64,000 bases of DNA, from positions 237,618 through 301,617 of the forward strand of contig JAODTK010005674.1 in NCBI GenBank assembly GCA_026419785.1. Reading direction: 5' to 3'. The stretch is from Sclerodactyla briareus. Lineage: Eukaryota > Echinodermata > Holothuroidea > Dendrochirotida > Sclerodactylidae. Below the pieces are notes generated by a model that was not told the DNA's origin, did not search any database, and saw only the letters and a program-made list of their open reading frames with translations. The position numbers and the translations under genes are program-made. This document shows, piece after piece, positions 24,301 through 36,509 of this stretch. The first letter of the stretch is position 1. The number at the start of each line of letters is the position of its first letter.

Positions 24301-27300
24301 ATTGAAACTCTTGCTCTCACCCCAAGTGACCTTCTCGTCCCAAGGACATCCGAAAGTGCCGCTAGTAGCTCACAAGCCCGAGGTCACTGGGTCACAGGTC
24401 ACACCTCCCAGCTTCAACTTCTATTCCAGCACTCCTCCCTCTTCAAAGTCACAAGCAGCAGCAGATTTGCCTCTGAGGGTAATGACAGAGAAACCACTGG
24501 AGGTACATCACCAGCGCCCTGCCACTACACATGCGCCTTCTGTTGTATCATCGCCAACTGCACAATGAAACACTTTTTTTCGGGGGGGGGTCTAGGTCAA
24601 ATCACAGAAAACTGCCATGAGATCGCAGCAGATTTCAATCCGAAGCATTTCATCTCCTCCTCAGGCAATTTCCACATCTTCAAGAACATTCTCTGCGAAA
24701 GCTCAACAGCAACAGGAGTGACAACAGGACACGATCCATCCGAATCATTTTTGCAGAGTCAGATATCCTCAGCCAGCACCTTACCCCACGGTCTCCTGTC
24801 ACCAACGTTCCTATCAAGGTACACCTGGAGCTGTTGCCATCTGTTGTCCCCCTCCCCAAAGACATGGGACTACCCCAATGAGGGCACTGGAGAAACCTCC
24901 GAAGTCTTTCACCAAGGCGAACATTCATCGCACTCTGACTTCATTCGACAAAGAACAGGAGGAAAAGTGGGGAAAGAAAAGGGGAGGTTGGAAAAGGAGG
25001 CAAGAAGGCAGCAGTTGTCACAAAAGACGGCAAGAATCAGCCAAATAAGGGAGAACCAGCTGACGATCATGTCGGTCACCGTCCACTGGAAAAAGACTTG
25101 GTCAACAAGTTCCCCTGGCTGGCTGATGAAGATGAGTCCACTGAGAAAAAGAGTAACTCAGGAAAGCCATCGTCACGGAATTCTATTCACTTCAGCGTCC
25201 AGAGTATTGCACAGAGCTCCGCTGCTCACAAGCCTGCAGCCCAGAGGTCAGAAAAAACAGAAAGGCACAGGTAGAGGAAGTTAGTCCGGCACCACAAAGG
25301 AGCGGATGGCTAAAAAGACGGCACCTCCGCAGCAAGGGGATGGAAGTCCGTGGGAATCTGTGGAAATCGTCATTCTCCAAAGGGAACCAGAAGCCTCCAA
25401 CCAGTACTATACCATCTGGAGACGAGGTCACCATCGTGAAGGAGAGCAACCATCAGACATCTCCCCCTCCAAGGACCCTCAAGAATATACTCCTGAACGA
25501 CGAGACCTAGCCCTATCCTCCGACTCAGGTCCTCCCAAAGGCAGGAGGAAGACAACCCTCTCTTCACAACAACAGAACCACAGCAAGACCACTGCGCAGG
25601 TGATGATAGCAAGTTCCCAGTCAGTCATCCATACAGTCTGCTTTGGAGCGCTCGCTCAGTGGATCGATGTCACCCTCTCTGCCTCCGTATTCCACAAGCC
25701 AGTCACAGGGTTCCAGTTCAATGAATGTGCCATTTTCCCAGTACAGCTCCAGCGTCTATTCCCTGAGCCACATAGTAGCACGAAGCAGTTTGTTTCCAGA
25801 GCCCCCTCCCAGTCTCCCCAGGATCACAAATTAGCGACGCTGGATATTCTACATTACCTACAGCTCAGGAACAGGACCATCCAGGAGACATCTTTCAGTC
25901 CAGTCTGGATTTCCTCTTTGGTAAAGGGACAGTCAGAGCTTCTGATGCAAATTCTTGGGTTCAAGTCTCTCTCAGCACGACTCCAATGCTCTGCCTGCTC
26001 TCAGTAAACAGTCTTCGATGCCAGCCATGCGTAGCTCTACCTTTGAGCATGCGCACTCACCCGGCCCTTTCGGTCAGCCGAGTCCTGTGAATCAGAACCT
26101 CAGGAGGCAACCACAGGTCCGATGAACCGGCCATGGGGAGGCAGCAGCAGCAGCAGAGTCCGGTGAATCCAGCTCTCGGGAGACAGATGATCCATGGGAA
26201 CCAGCGTAGGTCAGCAACTCTGCATGCAAGGCTACTCCCTCTCAGCAGGGGTTCTCGGGAGCTAAGAGGATGCCAGCCAGCTCCCCCCACCAATCAATGC
26301 CCTCCAAAAGACAGCAGAAGGATGGGGATCTATTCAGGGTAGCCAGCCTCTCGGACAGCAGTCCCTGGGAGTCCCGATACAGCGACTGGTCCCTATTGGA
26401 TCTCCGATGATGCCGGGGGAGTCGCAGACCTCCGGGGCCCAGGACAGGTATCGGACCAGCAGAGCTCCAGGGGTACCCTAGCAGCCAGACCAACGTGTCC
26501 ACTAACCTAGGAACCCACACTACACTTGGCAAGATCCACCACCAGGAACAGGCAGAAGAAACCCAACCCTTTAATGGAAGTGCAGAGGGCAAAGGAAAGC
26601 GAAGGGACCTCAAAGCCAGATGGAGGAAGCTGCAGAGGACCTGGTCTGGACGGGTATGGGTCAGATGGTTCCACAAGGGTCCAGGGGTGTTCCACGACAC
26701 GGCGAGAGGGGTCAGAACCTGTCAGCAGTAGCATTCACGTCCGAGATTTCTTCACCAACGGTGCCCAGCAGCACCTTCAGTCAAAGTGACCTGCATTCAA
26801 CAACCCGGGTAACGGTGGCCTGTTGTCCAGCCTCTCACCAACCCGGCACTACGTACAAATGAAAACTCCCTACCTACCTTCCTTCATTACCTGTCAGGAA
26901 CCAATACTGGCAGTCCACCCTACCCTGGCAAGACAGCTCTACAAAGGGACCGGATTAACTTTGACAGTATGTTTGCTTCGACGAGGCCTAGACATTACCT
27001 TGAATGTGCCACACAACTTCTCAGTTGTTCCTCAGAGCCCATCCACCACCTCAGAACAACTCTGGCCTCTCAAAGACGGCGTCACGTCCGGGACACATCG
27101 GCAACTCCCAGCAAGTCCTTCAACTGCAGCAATATCGTCAGCGACGCACCAGCCGCTGTCAGAGGACCACAGGTGCACCCCAGTCAGGGGTCCTCTCTGA
27201 ATCACGGACTCCACCCCACCATGCACCTCGGGAACACCCTTCCAGTCTCCAGCCGGAGGCAACTTGAGAGGAGGGTGTTAACCAGAGGCCACCGGAACAA

Positions 27301-27530
27301 CAACTCGGCAATGCCCAGGGTGGAGGCTCGACCACCTCTTCAACCCCGAAGTCCCATGGGCACCATGGGTTCCATTCGTGCCAAGGGATGCCACCAGTTG
27401 ATCAGAGGAAGAAAAGCCTTGTTAGAGGCCAGAAACAGATGGATTGGATTCGACGAGCGGAGTCGGCACCACCTGCATCGGCCTCCTACCAGGAAAAAGA
27501 CGTTGGGTCTGTGTCGGCTGAAATAGCGTA
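21368..27530 (+). CDS. USF3: USF3-like bHLH protein, giant 3' exon with many frame changes
   Basis: The acceptor is CTATCCACAG. The first peptide, EKIEELPAENDRLRKENECF, matches the coiled segment after the USF3 bHLH (human EEIKKLRKQLEEIQKENGRY). Further segments in order include DDILAQAAEHIFTQSTDSS (human DIVALAARAIFDQEN), a Lys/Glu-rich stretch at about 23265-23370 likely to act as a nuclear signal, an Ala run from GCTGCT repeats, RNSIHFSVQSIAQSS (human SRSFSVASMLPE), SSVYSLSHIV, then Gln/Ser/Pro-rich sequence. It ends near TCGGCTGAAATAGCGTAG. One huge exon encoding most of the protein is also how vertebrate USF3 is built. The reading frame changes at least ten times, so no single ORF exceeds 400 codons. 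Human USF3 is a poorly studied transcriptional regulator. A pseudogene is possible but less likely than sequencing indels. Confidence 0.75.
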
Positions 27531-27602
27531 GGGACAGGTCTGTGAGACACCCCTCGGTATTGGTTGTCCTATCCATGTAGAATTGTGACCAATGCCTTTA
27601 TC

Positions 27603-27882
27603 TTGGAACTGAATCCATGTTCCGTCTAAGGAGAACTTCAAGCATAGACTGCCCTGACGTTGTTGAACAGCCATCTGTTCGATTTTCTCTGGCTCCTTTC
27701 CGAACCATTATGACTCGGGTGGACGACACTATAGACAATGTGGTATGTTCTCCACTGGAACTGAGGTATCCATTGTTCCCATTTTGAAGGAGAATTTCAA
27801 GCGTAAGATGCATGACGTTGATGAAGTGCCCACCCTGCCGAGTCTCTCTGGCTGTTTATTCTGAACCATTTTATGACTCAAA
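27603..27882. repeat. Two-copy tandem duplication just after the USF3-like stop, period about 152 bp
   Basis: TTGGAACTGAATCCATGTTC ... GAGAACTTCAAGC ... TGACGTTGTTGAA ... CTCTGGCT ... GAACCATTATGACTC (27603-27719) recurs as CTGGAACTGAGGTATCCATTG ... GAGAATTTCAAGC ... TGACGTTGATGAA ... CTCTGGCTG ... GAACCATTTTATGACTC (27754-27880). The copies are close enough to suggest a fairly recent or conserved duplication. Confidence 0.75.
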
Positions 27883-29420
27883 GGCAAAACAAACTGTAGT
27901 TGTTAAAGGCTATCTGATTGTGCTTCATATACCCACATTGTGATAACTTTTTCATCACATTACCAATTGAAAGTGTTTCTTTTGGTTCGTTAAAGTGTGG
28001 CTCCAATTCTCATGCCATTTGCCTTTCCATATTTTGCAGGTGGTGAGATATAGGATTGGTGGAGTATTAGCGCACTCGTCATTGGTAATGATATTGTCGT
28101 TGTAGGACCACTTTGACCAATCAAAATAGGTGCGTTTTATTGTGTGTTGGTTCTAAACCGCCTAATAAATAATGGGTGAAATTTTGTGGCCATGTAGTGA
28201 TAGGCTGACAAGTCATGTGACACCACTACATAATCTAACAGAGCAAGAGGTCACAGAAGACGGATGGTAGGTCAGGCCTGCTGCTAGCTCGTTTGTGTCT
28301 TCATTGACAACAACACTGATACTGCTCCCTGTGGGGACTATCCTCATTCTTATCACACCCATAGTTGCAGAAAGGACACACACAATAAATGCTGCCCATG
28401 TCGTTGCATATATGCCCATCAAGTTTACATTACGTCACATTATTATGTGACCGTGTTCTTCATCAGTGCAACATGTTAGTAAGTGGGTGAGGCTGCGTTG
28501 TGAGCTTCGTCTCGTAGATACCGAATCCTTATTGAACAATGAACAGTTTGGAAATGACAATGGGTGTGGCTCTGATGTAACTGATAAGAACCAATAACAT
28601 GTGACCTCACCCATGTTCTGTGGCAATGTGCCATAGCAATACTTACAAACTTGGAACAGTGATGGCAATATGCAAACGAATTGATTAAAAACTGCGATGA
28701 GATGTCTCTTCATGCAGCGCTTGAATATCTATGGATCATTTGGAGATGTGATTATAAATATATATGTGAAAGTTGAGAGACAATGGGCAACATTAGCACA
28801 GAATTACCATACAAGATGTAATTTCAGACACCTGGTATATGGATCTGGGGTAGAAAATCTCTATGGATCTGGGGTAGAGAAACGCTGGGAGGGTCCCTGT
28901 GATAAACCTGAATTGGATACCTTTCTTGTAAGGGCATAAATTATGCTAAATGAGGCTAACGATGCAGGAATCAATCTTCACCTAGACCAATATAAAATTG
29001 AACCTCAATATACTGCAGGCATGTGTCTGTTCAGCACTGCTAAAAATCTGATTCACATTTTATTAACGGAAGGTGTTATTTACGTCAGCTAATTATGCCA
29101 GATGTGGAGGAACACTGTATTGGGATGAGAAAAGATGATCAAAAAAACAGTGTAGGCAAGAGGTGGGTGAGAATACCATGTTCATTAGTTATGAAGGTTA
29201 TCAACAAAAATGTAAGTGAGTGTATTCATATTGAAGATGGGAAGAGATCATTTTGAAGAGTAGTTTTGATGAGAGACTATTTTTTTAATTTGAAAAGGAG
29301 AGAATGATTAGTGATTGAAAGTATTATATAGGTGAATAGAGTTAAGGAGTTATTTATGGGAGCGACAATAATCTAAAAAGCTAATTGATATTGCTGTCCA
29401 TCAATTGTAATGATAATGAC

Positions 29421-29570
29421 GTTAGGGTTATGGGAGCGCCAGATTCCCACCTGGGGATCAGGGTCCATCCCCGGTCGGTCGTACACAAAGTACTTCAAAA
29501 AATGGTACTTGTTGCCTTCTCGGTGAGTGCTCACCACTGAAGCGAAAAAGAGGGAAAGCAAGGGGCAGTT
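29421..29570 (+). mobile_element. tRNA-derived SINE-like sequence
   Basis: The segment GGGAGCGCCAGATTCCCACC, then TGGGGATCAGGGTCCATCCC, has the layout of a tRNA. It shows a D-arm end, an anticodon stem CCAG/CTGG around a loop containing TCCC, and a box-B-like GGTCCATCC (consensus GGTTCGANNCC). A non-tRNA body follows, with GTACTTGTTGCC and CTCACCACTGAAGCG. The box B is mutated and the acceptor stem is not paired, so it is not a functional tRNA gene. Confidence 0.6.
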
Positions 29571-32500
29571 TGGCATGTTGCAGTATGTGTGTAATAAACC
29601 CCACTTACCACCAGAGTATGTGTGTAATTACCCCCTGGCCCCACCCAAACAACCACCAGGGGCTGCCCTTATTCTGTGTTACCTGTGTGAAAGAATCACT
29701 GCCATTCTTGACTCCTCACTGGGGATTGTATCAGCAGAGACCTATGTTGATGTTTACTCAAAACGATGGTTAGTAGACCAGCGGTTCTGTCACCCGGAAT
29801 TATGTGTGTTATATGGTGTATTGGCAGACGGTTTGTCTGGGTTTTCGACGTAATGATAGTGAACCATATTGTGGTTAGACAGTGCTCAAAGAGTTATGTC
29901 AAACTAGGTGTTGGTTCCTCACATTATTTGCAGCACTGGGGCAGAAATGCAGTAAACCCAGGAACCATTCTCCACAACATGAACTATGAAAATTGTATGG
30001 ATTCAATTGAGGCAACTGCAGGCTCAGATACAATTGAGATACAATAGAGGTTATATTGTGGGACTAAAGAAAACATTCTATAGGTCCAAACCCCATTTCA
30101 ATACAATGTGTCTATGTGGGTACCCCCCATACAGTAATCCTCTCTAATAGAATCCTTATTCAAATGAAATAATGTATAAATTTCAAGAGGAAAACATAAA
30201 ATAATATGGCAAGTTGTGCAAGTTGATGTTCATTATTGCATGATTGAGGCTCCTTCGAAATTGTGCACTCTCGTGCACCAACTTCAAAGGCCTCAACTCT
30301 GTAATGGAAAGTTATGGAACGTCTGGCTTGGACTGACACGTTTTTCTCCAGCTTAAATATTAGCCTTTTATAATTCATCCTTGCAGTTGTCCTTGTGTAG
30401 AAAGAATATTGGGTTTAAATTGTCTGCTTTGTGGCATGCTATTGGCGTTGAAGGACTTAATTAGGGGGGCGGGGGTGAGGGGCTTTAGCAGCCATACATT
30501 AACTCATGTACTTGTAATTTAGTGATTGAGTTGCAGGGTGGGATTTGCCCTGATGATCACTGAGGCAATTAATGTTAAATGTTTCCTTTGAATCAGTTGA
30601 TGGTTCATGGAGGCAGCAATATACTATGTAGGTAGAGATGTCCCTGAAATCTGGAGAAAGTCAATGCCCAAGCTCCTTGAAGTACAAGTCAGCATTTATT
30701 CAGGTCCGCCTTTCCAGCCACGAGCTACCCATTACTTAGTAATCTATGGTATTGAGTGATATAGACACTACAATTAAAAAAAAATCTGTAGAAACGATAG
30801 TATCAGGTTCAGCAATTCGTATTTAGTAGAAAGGTCCCTGTGGTGAAACAAGTACATTTGTTACTATTCGCCGGCTTTTTTGAAAATTAACAGACTGATC
30901 ACCAGATTCTCCCAAAATAGAAAATGATTCGAGTGCTGTAATTTCGAACGATGGCATTCATTTCGATGACATTGATGCTTATTTTCTTGAAATTTGCAAA
31001 GGCCCTGAATGAAGCTTTGAGAATTACAAAGGGACTTGAATATCCTTTGAGTGATATTAAACCAATATACTCAGATATAGTTTGATATGTCTTGTGTATG
31101 TTACGCAATGACCATACAGACATTGGGTGTTTACTTTATGCGGTTTTGGTAGTCTGAGTGGTAACAAAAAGGTCAACATGTTTAGGTTGAGGTAGTGCAG
31201 TTGAAATTAGTTTGAAATCAATATTATCTTTGCTAGATTTATATTTTTGTGTTACAAGTATATTTTGTTTTTTTCCAATTAGCTCCCTGTTGTGCTGAGT
31301 GTAGATAACGAGCCTCTCATTACCAGCAAAGAGATGTGAACGATGAAGGCTAGGGAAATATTGGTTCAATTGATTTGTTTGAGTTGTAGATCCAATCCTT
31401 GATATGATAGCATTCTAGTGAAATGTAATAGTTTCCTCGGAACACCAGAGATGCCCAGTTCCGATTGATTTCTTGAATTGACCATGAACATTTCTGTGAC
31501 AGTATAGTTATGTGATTTCTCTCACACATTTTTGGCAGCTTGGTATTCAAGTAAATGAATTTTGCCAGGAGGCTAATCAGGATAGCTATAGCCACTGCTG
31601 CATCGCATTATGGAGTGGTAATGGAACAGACACCACAGTATTCCACTGCCTATCCTAACAGGCATCCCCTGTTCCGCCCCTGCAATGTTTTTTTTTCTTC
31701 GAACAATCAAACCCAAACAAAAGTCGCTTGGGGGGTGGGGGGGGTGCATGCAAGAGCTTCCGTTTGTTTGACTGCCCACAAACCATGTTTAATGTATGGC
31801 TATATGTAGCTTGACATCTACTATGAATAAAAGGGTAGCAAATACCCGTATACATGAATTGGCTCTATGACTAGTACTGTATGAATACATGCATATAAAC
31901 ATCCGAGCATTCATTAATATTTTTTATTTGGGAGGAATCCGGTTGTAACGCGTTTTTCTGACCCCATTGTCCTGCTAGTGAAATCTTCCATCAAAAATAC
32001 TCTCTACTTCCAACTTTAGGTTCTAGTTTATGGCCAAAAGTATCAAATTGAGGAAATTATCCCAGTTACATGAGCAATAGTGTTGTTGTTTTTTCAATCT
32101 GAATAACTGATTGTGAATCAGAATAAGTAAAATGTGAAGCAGTAGGGTGTTGGCTTACTGTTTCTGTATTTCTTGTCTTGCCCAGCCTTGTGGGTGGAGA
32201 AAAAAAAAAAAAAATGGGAAATTACTTGCTCTGGTATTGAATTTCTGACTGATATATTGAATTGAATATCAGCATCAGCCCATGACCAGTGTGGTTGGAT
32301 AAGCAGTTACTTTGTTACTTGAAAGTTCACTGGGAACATTTATAATCAATGGGAGCATCTCCAAAATGTGGAGGGGGGGGGAGAGACAAATGCCTCCTGC
32401 CCCCACTTCCCCACAATTGGCAACATGTATATAAGATGCTTTGTCTGCCACTGAACACCACTAAAAGGTCGCGTAATCTTAGTGGTATAGGTTAGTTGCA

Positions 32501-33649
32501 AGGATAGGGTGATGGGGGGGAGGTGGGGGGGCTACGTGGACAGTTGTGCCCCATAGATGGTAAAGCTACTCTTCTACCCAATATATGGAAGGGGGGTGGG
32601 GGAGGATTTGTCTCCGCAATATGTGCCAGTAGATGTAAATTTGTTAGATCATGACAAAATTGACTTTTACTGACTATTATTGCTCTTTGTTCAGTATTAT
32701 GGAACCAACTTAATCACACAATGCAAATCGAAGTTAATATTGATAAGATATTTTAGTTTAATATTGAATTGAATTAGGCAGGTTTTTAATCTGTAAATGT
32801 TCAGGCCGTTGTACTTACATATTTATTTGCAGAAAGTGTTGCAATTTGGCTTATTACAGATCAATAATGATTGTGAAAATATTTCAGTTCATACCAACGA
32901 AGTATCCTACCTAAACGACCGTCGCTAATTTGGGTATGGGATGAAAAAAAATATATGTGAGCCAAAATGCCACAGGTTTCTGTATTCGAAGCAAAGAAAT
33001 TATGCAGAGTTGTAATATAAGTTATCTTTTCTATTACTTTTTTTTTTTTTTCCATCGATGCTATGGTCTATCCTCTGTTCCTTCGAGATGTACAGTCAGA
33101 CATAACCAGTGTACCATATATACATTATGTAAATAGTGTCTATTTATGCCCCTTCTTCCCATCGGAAGAGATTTGTACCAACAGTTTTTTAACAGCCACT
33201 TCCATCACTGCTAATTCTAAGTCTGACGAAATCTGTTAAATTGTGGCTTCCTAAATTAATGCTGTATATTTTCTGTGATCGTAATGTGGTATCCTGGTAT
33301 TTACTGACTAGGAACAGGATGGCGTTGGGAACTGAACAATATTTTTTTGTCAATTTGTGTTACTGATCAAAAGTGTATTTGTACAGAAAAAATATTTCTA
33401 TCCCATGTTGATATGGGAGCAACTGTGACTGTATCATGTTTGACTCATTCCTCAAAAGTAGTTCATCAACAGTCTGAATGAAGCTCATACGGACTGAGCT
33501 TATCCAATCTCACAGAACTCTAGCTTGATTGGGTAGATGCAGTGAGTGGTTTGTGTTGTTACCGAGAGAGTCGTTCACATGGGGGATGGGGTCAGGACCC
33601 AAGGTTAGTGACGCCCTCAGCCTTACTGTCTATATTGGCAAAATAAAAG

Positions 33650-33990
33650 GCAAGTTATGGGCCCCCTAGACCACATGTTGTCGCAAGATTCGATAGGCAA
33701 CAGCTATAAAAACGACTACTACTTACCGCCCGAGGTACTGAACCAGTATAAAGAAAGGACATACATGGTGTCTCCACAAAACTCTTGAACCCCTGCCCCC
33801 CCTCCCTCTTATGGTAGCAGGAGCGAGTCATCGAGGAATAAGCTTCACAACCCAGACGAGTGTAATTCCTCACTGATGGAGTCACCACTCTTTCGGGGCT
33901 CACTTGCCATTCAGATGAGACTGAGGCACTGTTTAATCTGGAATACATTCACCCAGCCTCTAAAATCCAGTCTGCCTATTCCTGGTTGGT
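33650..33990. other. Unique spacer before satellite
   Basis: About 340 bp with a C/G-rich part (33790-33810). The minus-strand 97-codon ORF has no recognisable motif. Confidence 0.4.
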
Positions 33991-35925
33991 GTGATAGACC
34001 TTTGTGTGCTTTATGAAGGAGACCAACTCCCGCTTCGATCGGACACGTACTTGGGTTAAAAGGGGTAAAGTTAATTTAAAGCTTGTTCGCAACACATTGG
34101 GCGTGTTCATTGGAATGCCAATATGCTTCTAGGAGTGGATGCAGTCACATGGAGAGGAGTGAGTAACAATTTTTATCAAAAACCGTCCATGTCATAAAGG
34201 TCATCAAAGGTCACGTAGGGGTATAAAAACTTATTTAGTATTTTTGGCATAAGCATGGGCCATGATGTTCATCAGAATGCAAAAGCTCCTAGGAGTGGAT
34301 TGTTATCACATGGAGGTTACAATTTTATAAAAAACTGCATGTCAAAAGGTCTTCAAGGTCACTTAGGGGTCAAAAATGATTTTCTGGCCATAATCGGAGA
34401 ATTGAATATATGTGAAGGCTGGAAGGTTCACAATTGTGATTTAATTGTTGATCTGCATTTTTCTGGACTCATGACTCAATTTGACGCTGTCAGGTTCAGG
34501 TGCGTCTGTGGTTATTAAAGGTTGAGTTTGAATAAATGTGCTTATTTACGAAGTTATGGGCAAAAAAAAAAAAATAGAAATGGTCATTGTGGGATAAATG
34601 TGATAGACTTTGTGTGCTTATGGAGGAAGGAAACCAACTCCCGCGTCGATCGGACACTTACTTGGTAGTTACAAGGGGTCAAAGTTCAATGTTAGACCTT
34701 TTTGCAATACATTTGGCGTGTTCATTGGATGCATATGCTTCAGGAGTGGAGGCATCACATGGAGAGTAGTAACAATTTTTATAAAAACCGTCATGTCAGT
34801 AAAGGGTCATCAAGTTCACATTAGGGTAAAAAAATGACTTTTAGTACTTTGGCAATAATACTGGGCATGGTAATCGAATGACAACAAATGCTCCTAGGAG
34901 TGGGCCATACATGGAGAGTTACAATTTTCATAAAAAACTGCCATGTCATCAGGGTCACTTAGGGGTCAAAAACTGTTTTCTCACCATAATCGGAGAATTG
35001 ATATCTTCGAAGGCTGAAGTTCACCATTGTGATATAATTGGTGATCTGCATTTGTGTGACTTCTGGACCTCAATTTGACCCTCGTCAGGGGTCATGTGGT
35101 GGGTAAAGGTGGAGTCTTGAATAAATGGGCTATTTAAGGGAGTACGGGCCAAAAAAAAGAAAACTAGTTATTTTGGTATGTGATAGACCTTTGTGGCTTC
35201 ATGGAGGAAAACAACTCCCGTTCGATCGGACGGCATACTTTGGTAGTTAAAGGGGTCAAAGTTTTCAATTTATAGCTTTTTCACAATCACATTAGGCATG
35301 TTCATGGAATGGCCAAGATGCTTCTAGGAGTGGATGCCTACATAGAGAGTAACAATTTGATAAAACCGTATGTCAGTAAGGCACAAAGGTCACGTAGGGG
35401 GAAAAAAAATGATTTAGATTTTTGGCAATAGCACTGGCACCTGGTAATCAGAATGCAAAATGTCCTAGGAGTGGGTGTATCACATGGGGAGTTACAATTT
35501 TCTAAAAAACTTGCCATGTCATAAAGGTATATCATCAAGGGTAACTTAGGGGTCAAAAGCTGTTTTTGGCCCTAATCGCAGAATTCCATATCTGTGCAGG
35601 CTGGAAGGTTCACCGAATGGTGTATTATAATTGTTGATCTGCATTTTTGTGACGCTGACCTCAATTGGCCTCTGTCGGGGGGTCATGTGGTTAATGGTGG
35701 TCTTGAATAAATGTGTAAAACTGGTTATTTTTGGATATGTGATAGGAACCCTTTTTGTGCTTAGGGAGGAGACAACTCCCCTTCGATCGGACTCTCTTTG
35801 GTAGTTCCAAGGGGTCAAAGTTTAATTAATAGCTTTTTCGCAATAACATTGGGCGTGATCATTAGAATGCAATATGTGTCTAGGAGTGGATGCATTCACA
35901 TGGAGAGGCACAATTTTATAAAAAA
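33991..35925. repeat. Satellite of 560-610-bp units, about 3.3 copies
   Basis: Units start with GTGATAGACCTTTGTG at 33991, 34600, 35180 and 35739 (last copy truncated). Landmarks in each are AACTCCCGCTTCGATCGGAC, GGGCGTGTTCATTGGAATG, CTAGGAGTGGATGC, TCGGAGAATTGATAT and CTCAATTTGAC. Within a unit, a block of about 165 bp from the CCTAGGAGTGGAT phrase to TAGGGGTCAAAAA occurs twice. It is therefore a higher-order repeat built by internal duplication. No stable ORF is shared by the copies. Confidence 0.9.
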
Positions 35926-35995
35926 TTGTGCGCATGGTGACTAAATAGATGAAAAAACTGATCGCGTAACCCGGCGAGACACTGGGGGCGGTCGC
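35926..35995 (-). repeat. Shared terminal motif H, copy 1
   Basis: Read on the minus strand it contains CGCCCCCAGTGTCTCGCC, GGGTTACGCGATCAG and TTTAGTCACCATG, and then runs straight into the satellite at 33991-35925. Near-identical sequence is at 51110-51165 and a diverged copy at 62780-62840. It looks like the conserved end of a dispersed element that carries tandem units internally. Confidence 0.7.
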
Positions 35996-36295
35996 CTTGT
36001 GTTCCAGAAAGTACACGTAATGTTCCACATTACTGCTTCGCTTACAAAGCCTAAATTTGCTTCCTAAAATGAACATGGTGCATATCAGAGGTTGGGCCTC
36101 ACCATGATTCTCTGGTCCTTGATCAACTATCAGAGATAAGTAATTTCAACTCGTCCATGGTGAACTACTCACTGCCACTATAGAGCTTTTGTCTAATCAT
36201 CGAATCTAGTCCTCGCTCCCCTACCGATACTATCATGAACAATGCTTGATCTGACTTATTTCTACGGATACAGTAAGTGGGTTGAGGCTCATCAA

Positions 36296-36505
36296 AGAAC
36301 CCATGCTGTAGTGATCGTGGGATGAGCAACTCTCCTCTTGACTAGTGATAGATGATATCGATGGCGGAGTGTTGCAACCATCCAATCCTAATCCGGGGGA
36401 CCGCATTTACGTCCCCATCCGGAAGGGCCGATCAGTGAACTCCAGGGACCGACAACGTTCTAGGAACAGGAGGAGCCGAAGTTCGTTCACTGACTGATCA
36501 ATCTT
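36296..36505 (-). mobile_element. Non-LTR retrotransposon 3' fragment, family R copy 1
   Basis: It aligns with 53665-53890 through shared words such as GATCGTGGGATGAGCA, CTCTTGACT, ATGATAT, GTGTT, ATCCT, TCCAGGGACC, GACAACGTTCT and GGAGGAGC. In the 53.6-54.3 kb copy this segment continues into a reverse-transcriptase C-terminal region on the minus strand. No intact coding remains here. Confidence 0.65.
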
Positions 36506-36509
36506 GACA

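Larger units (their letters stand above)
27531..33650 (+). other. Long AT-rich region downstream of USF3-like stop, possible 3' UTR
   Basis: No conserved coding sequence follows the stop. Between 27.5 and 33.65 kb the DNA is AT-rich with scattered AATAAA signals (for example 28164, 28384 and 33641) and one SINE. Low-complexity runs are at 31688-31696 and 32201-32213. A 3' UTR of several kilobases is known for vertebrate USF3, so part of this may be transcribed. I cannot fix the poly(A) site. No ORF here is convincing. Confidence 0.35.

Noticed and set aside
26242-26700. Minus-strand ORF of 152 codons
   Set aside because: Antisense shadow of the GC-richer USF3-like exon; Trp/Leu-rich translation without domain features.
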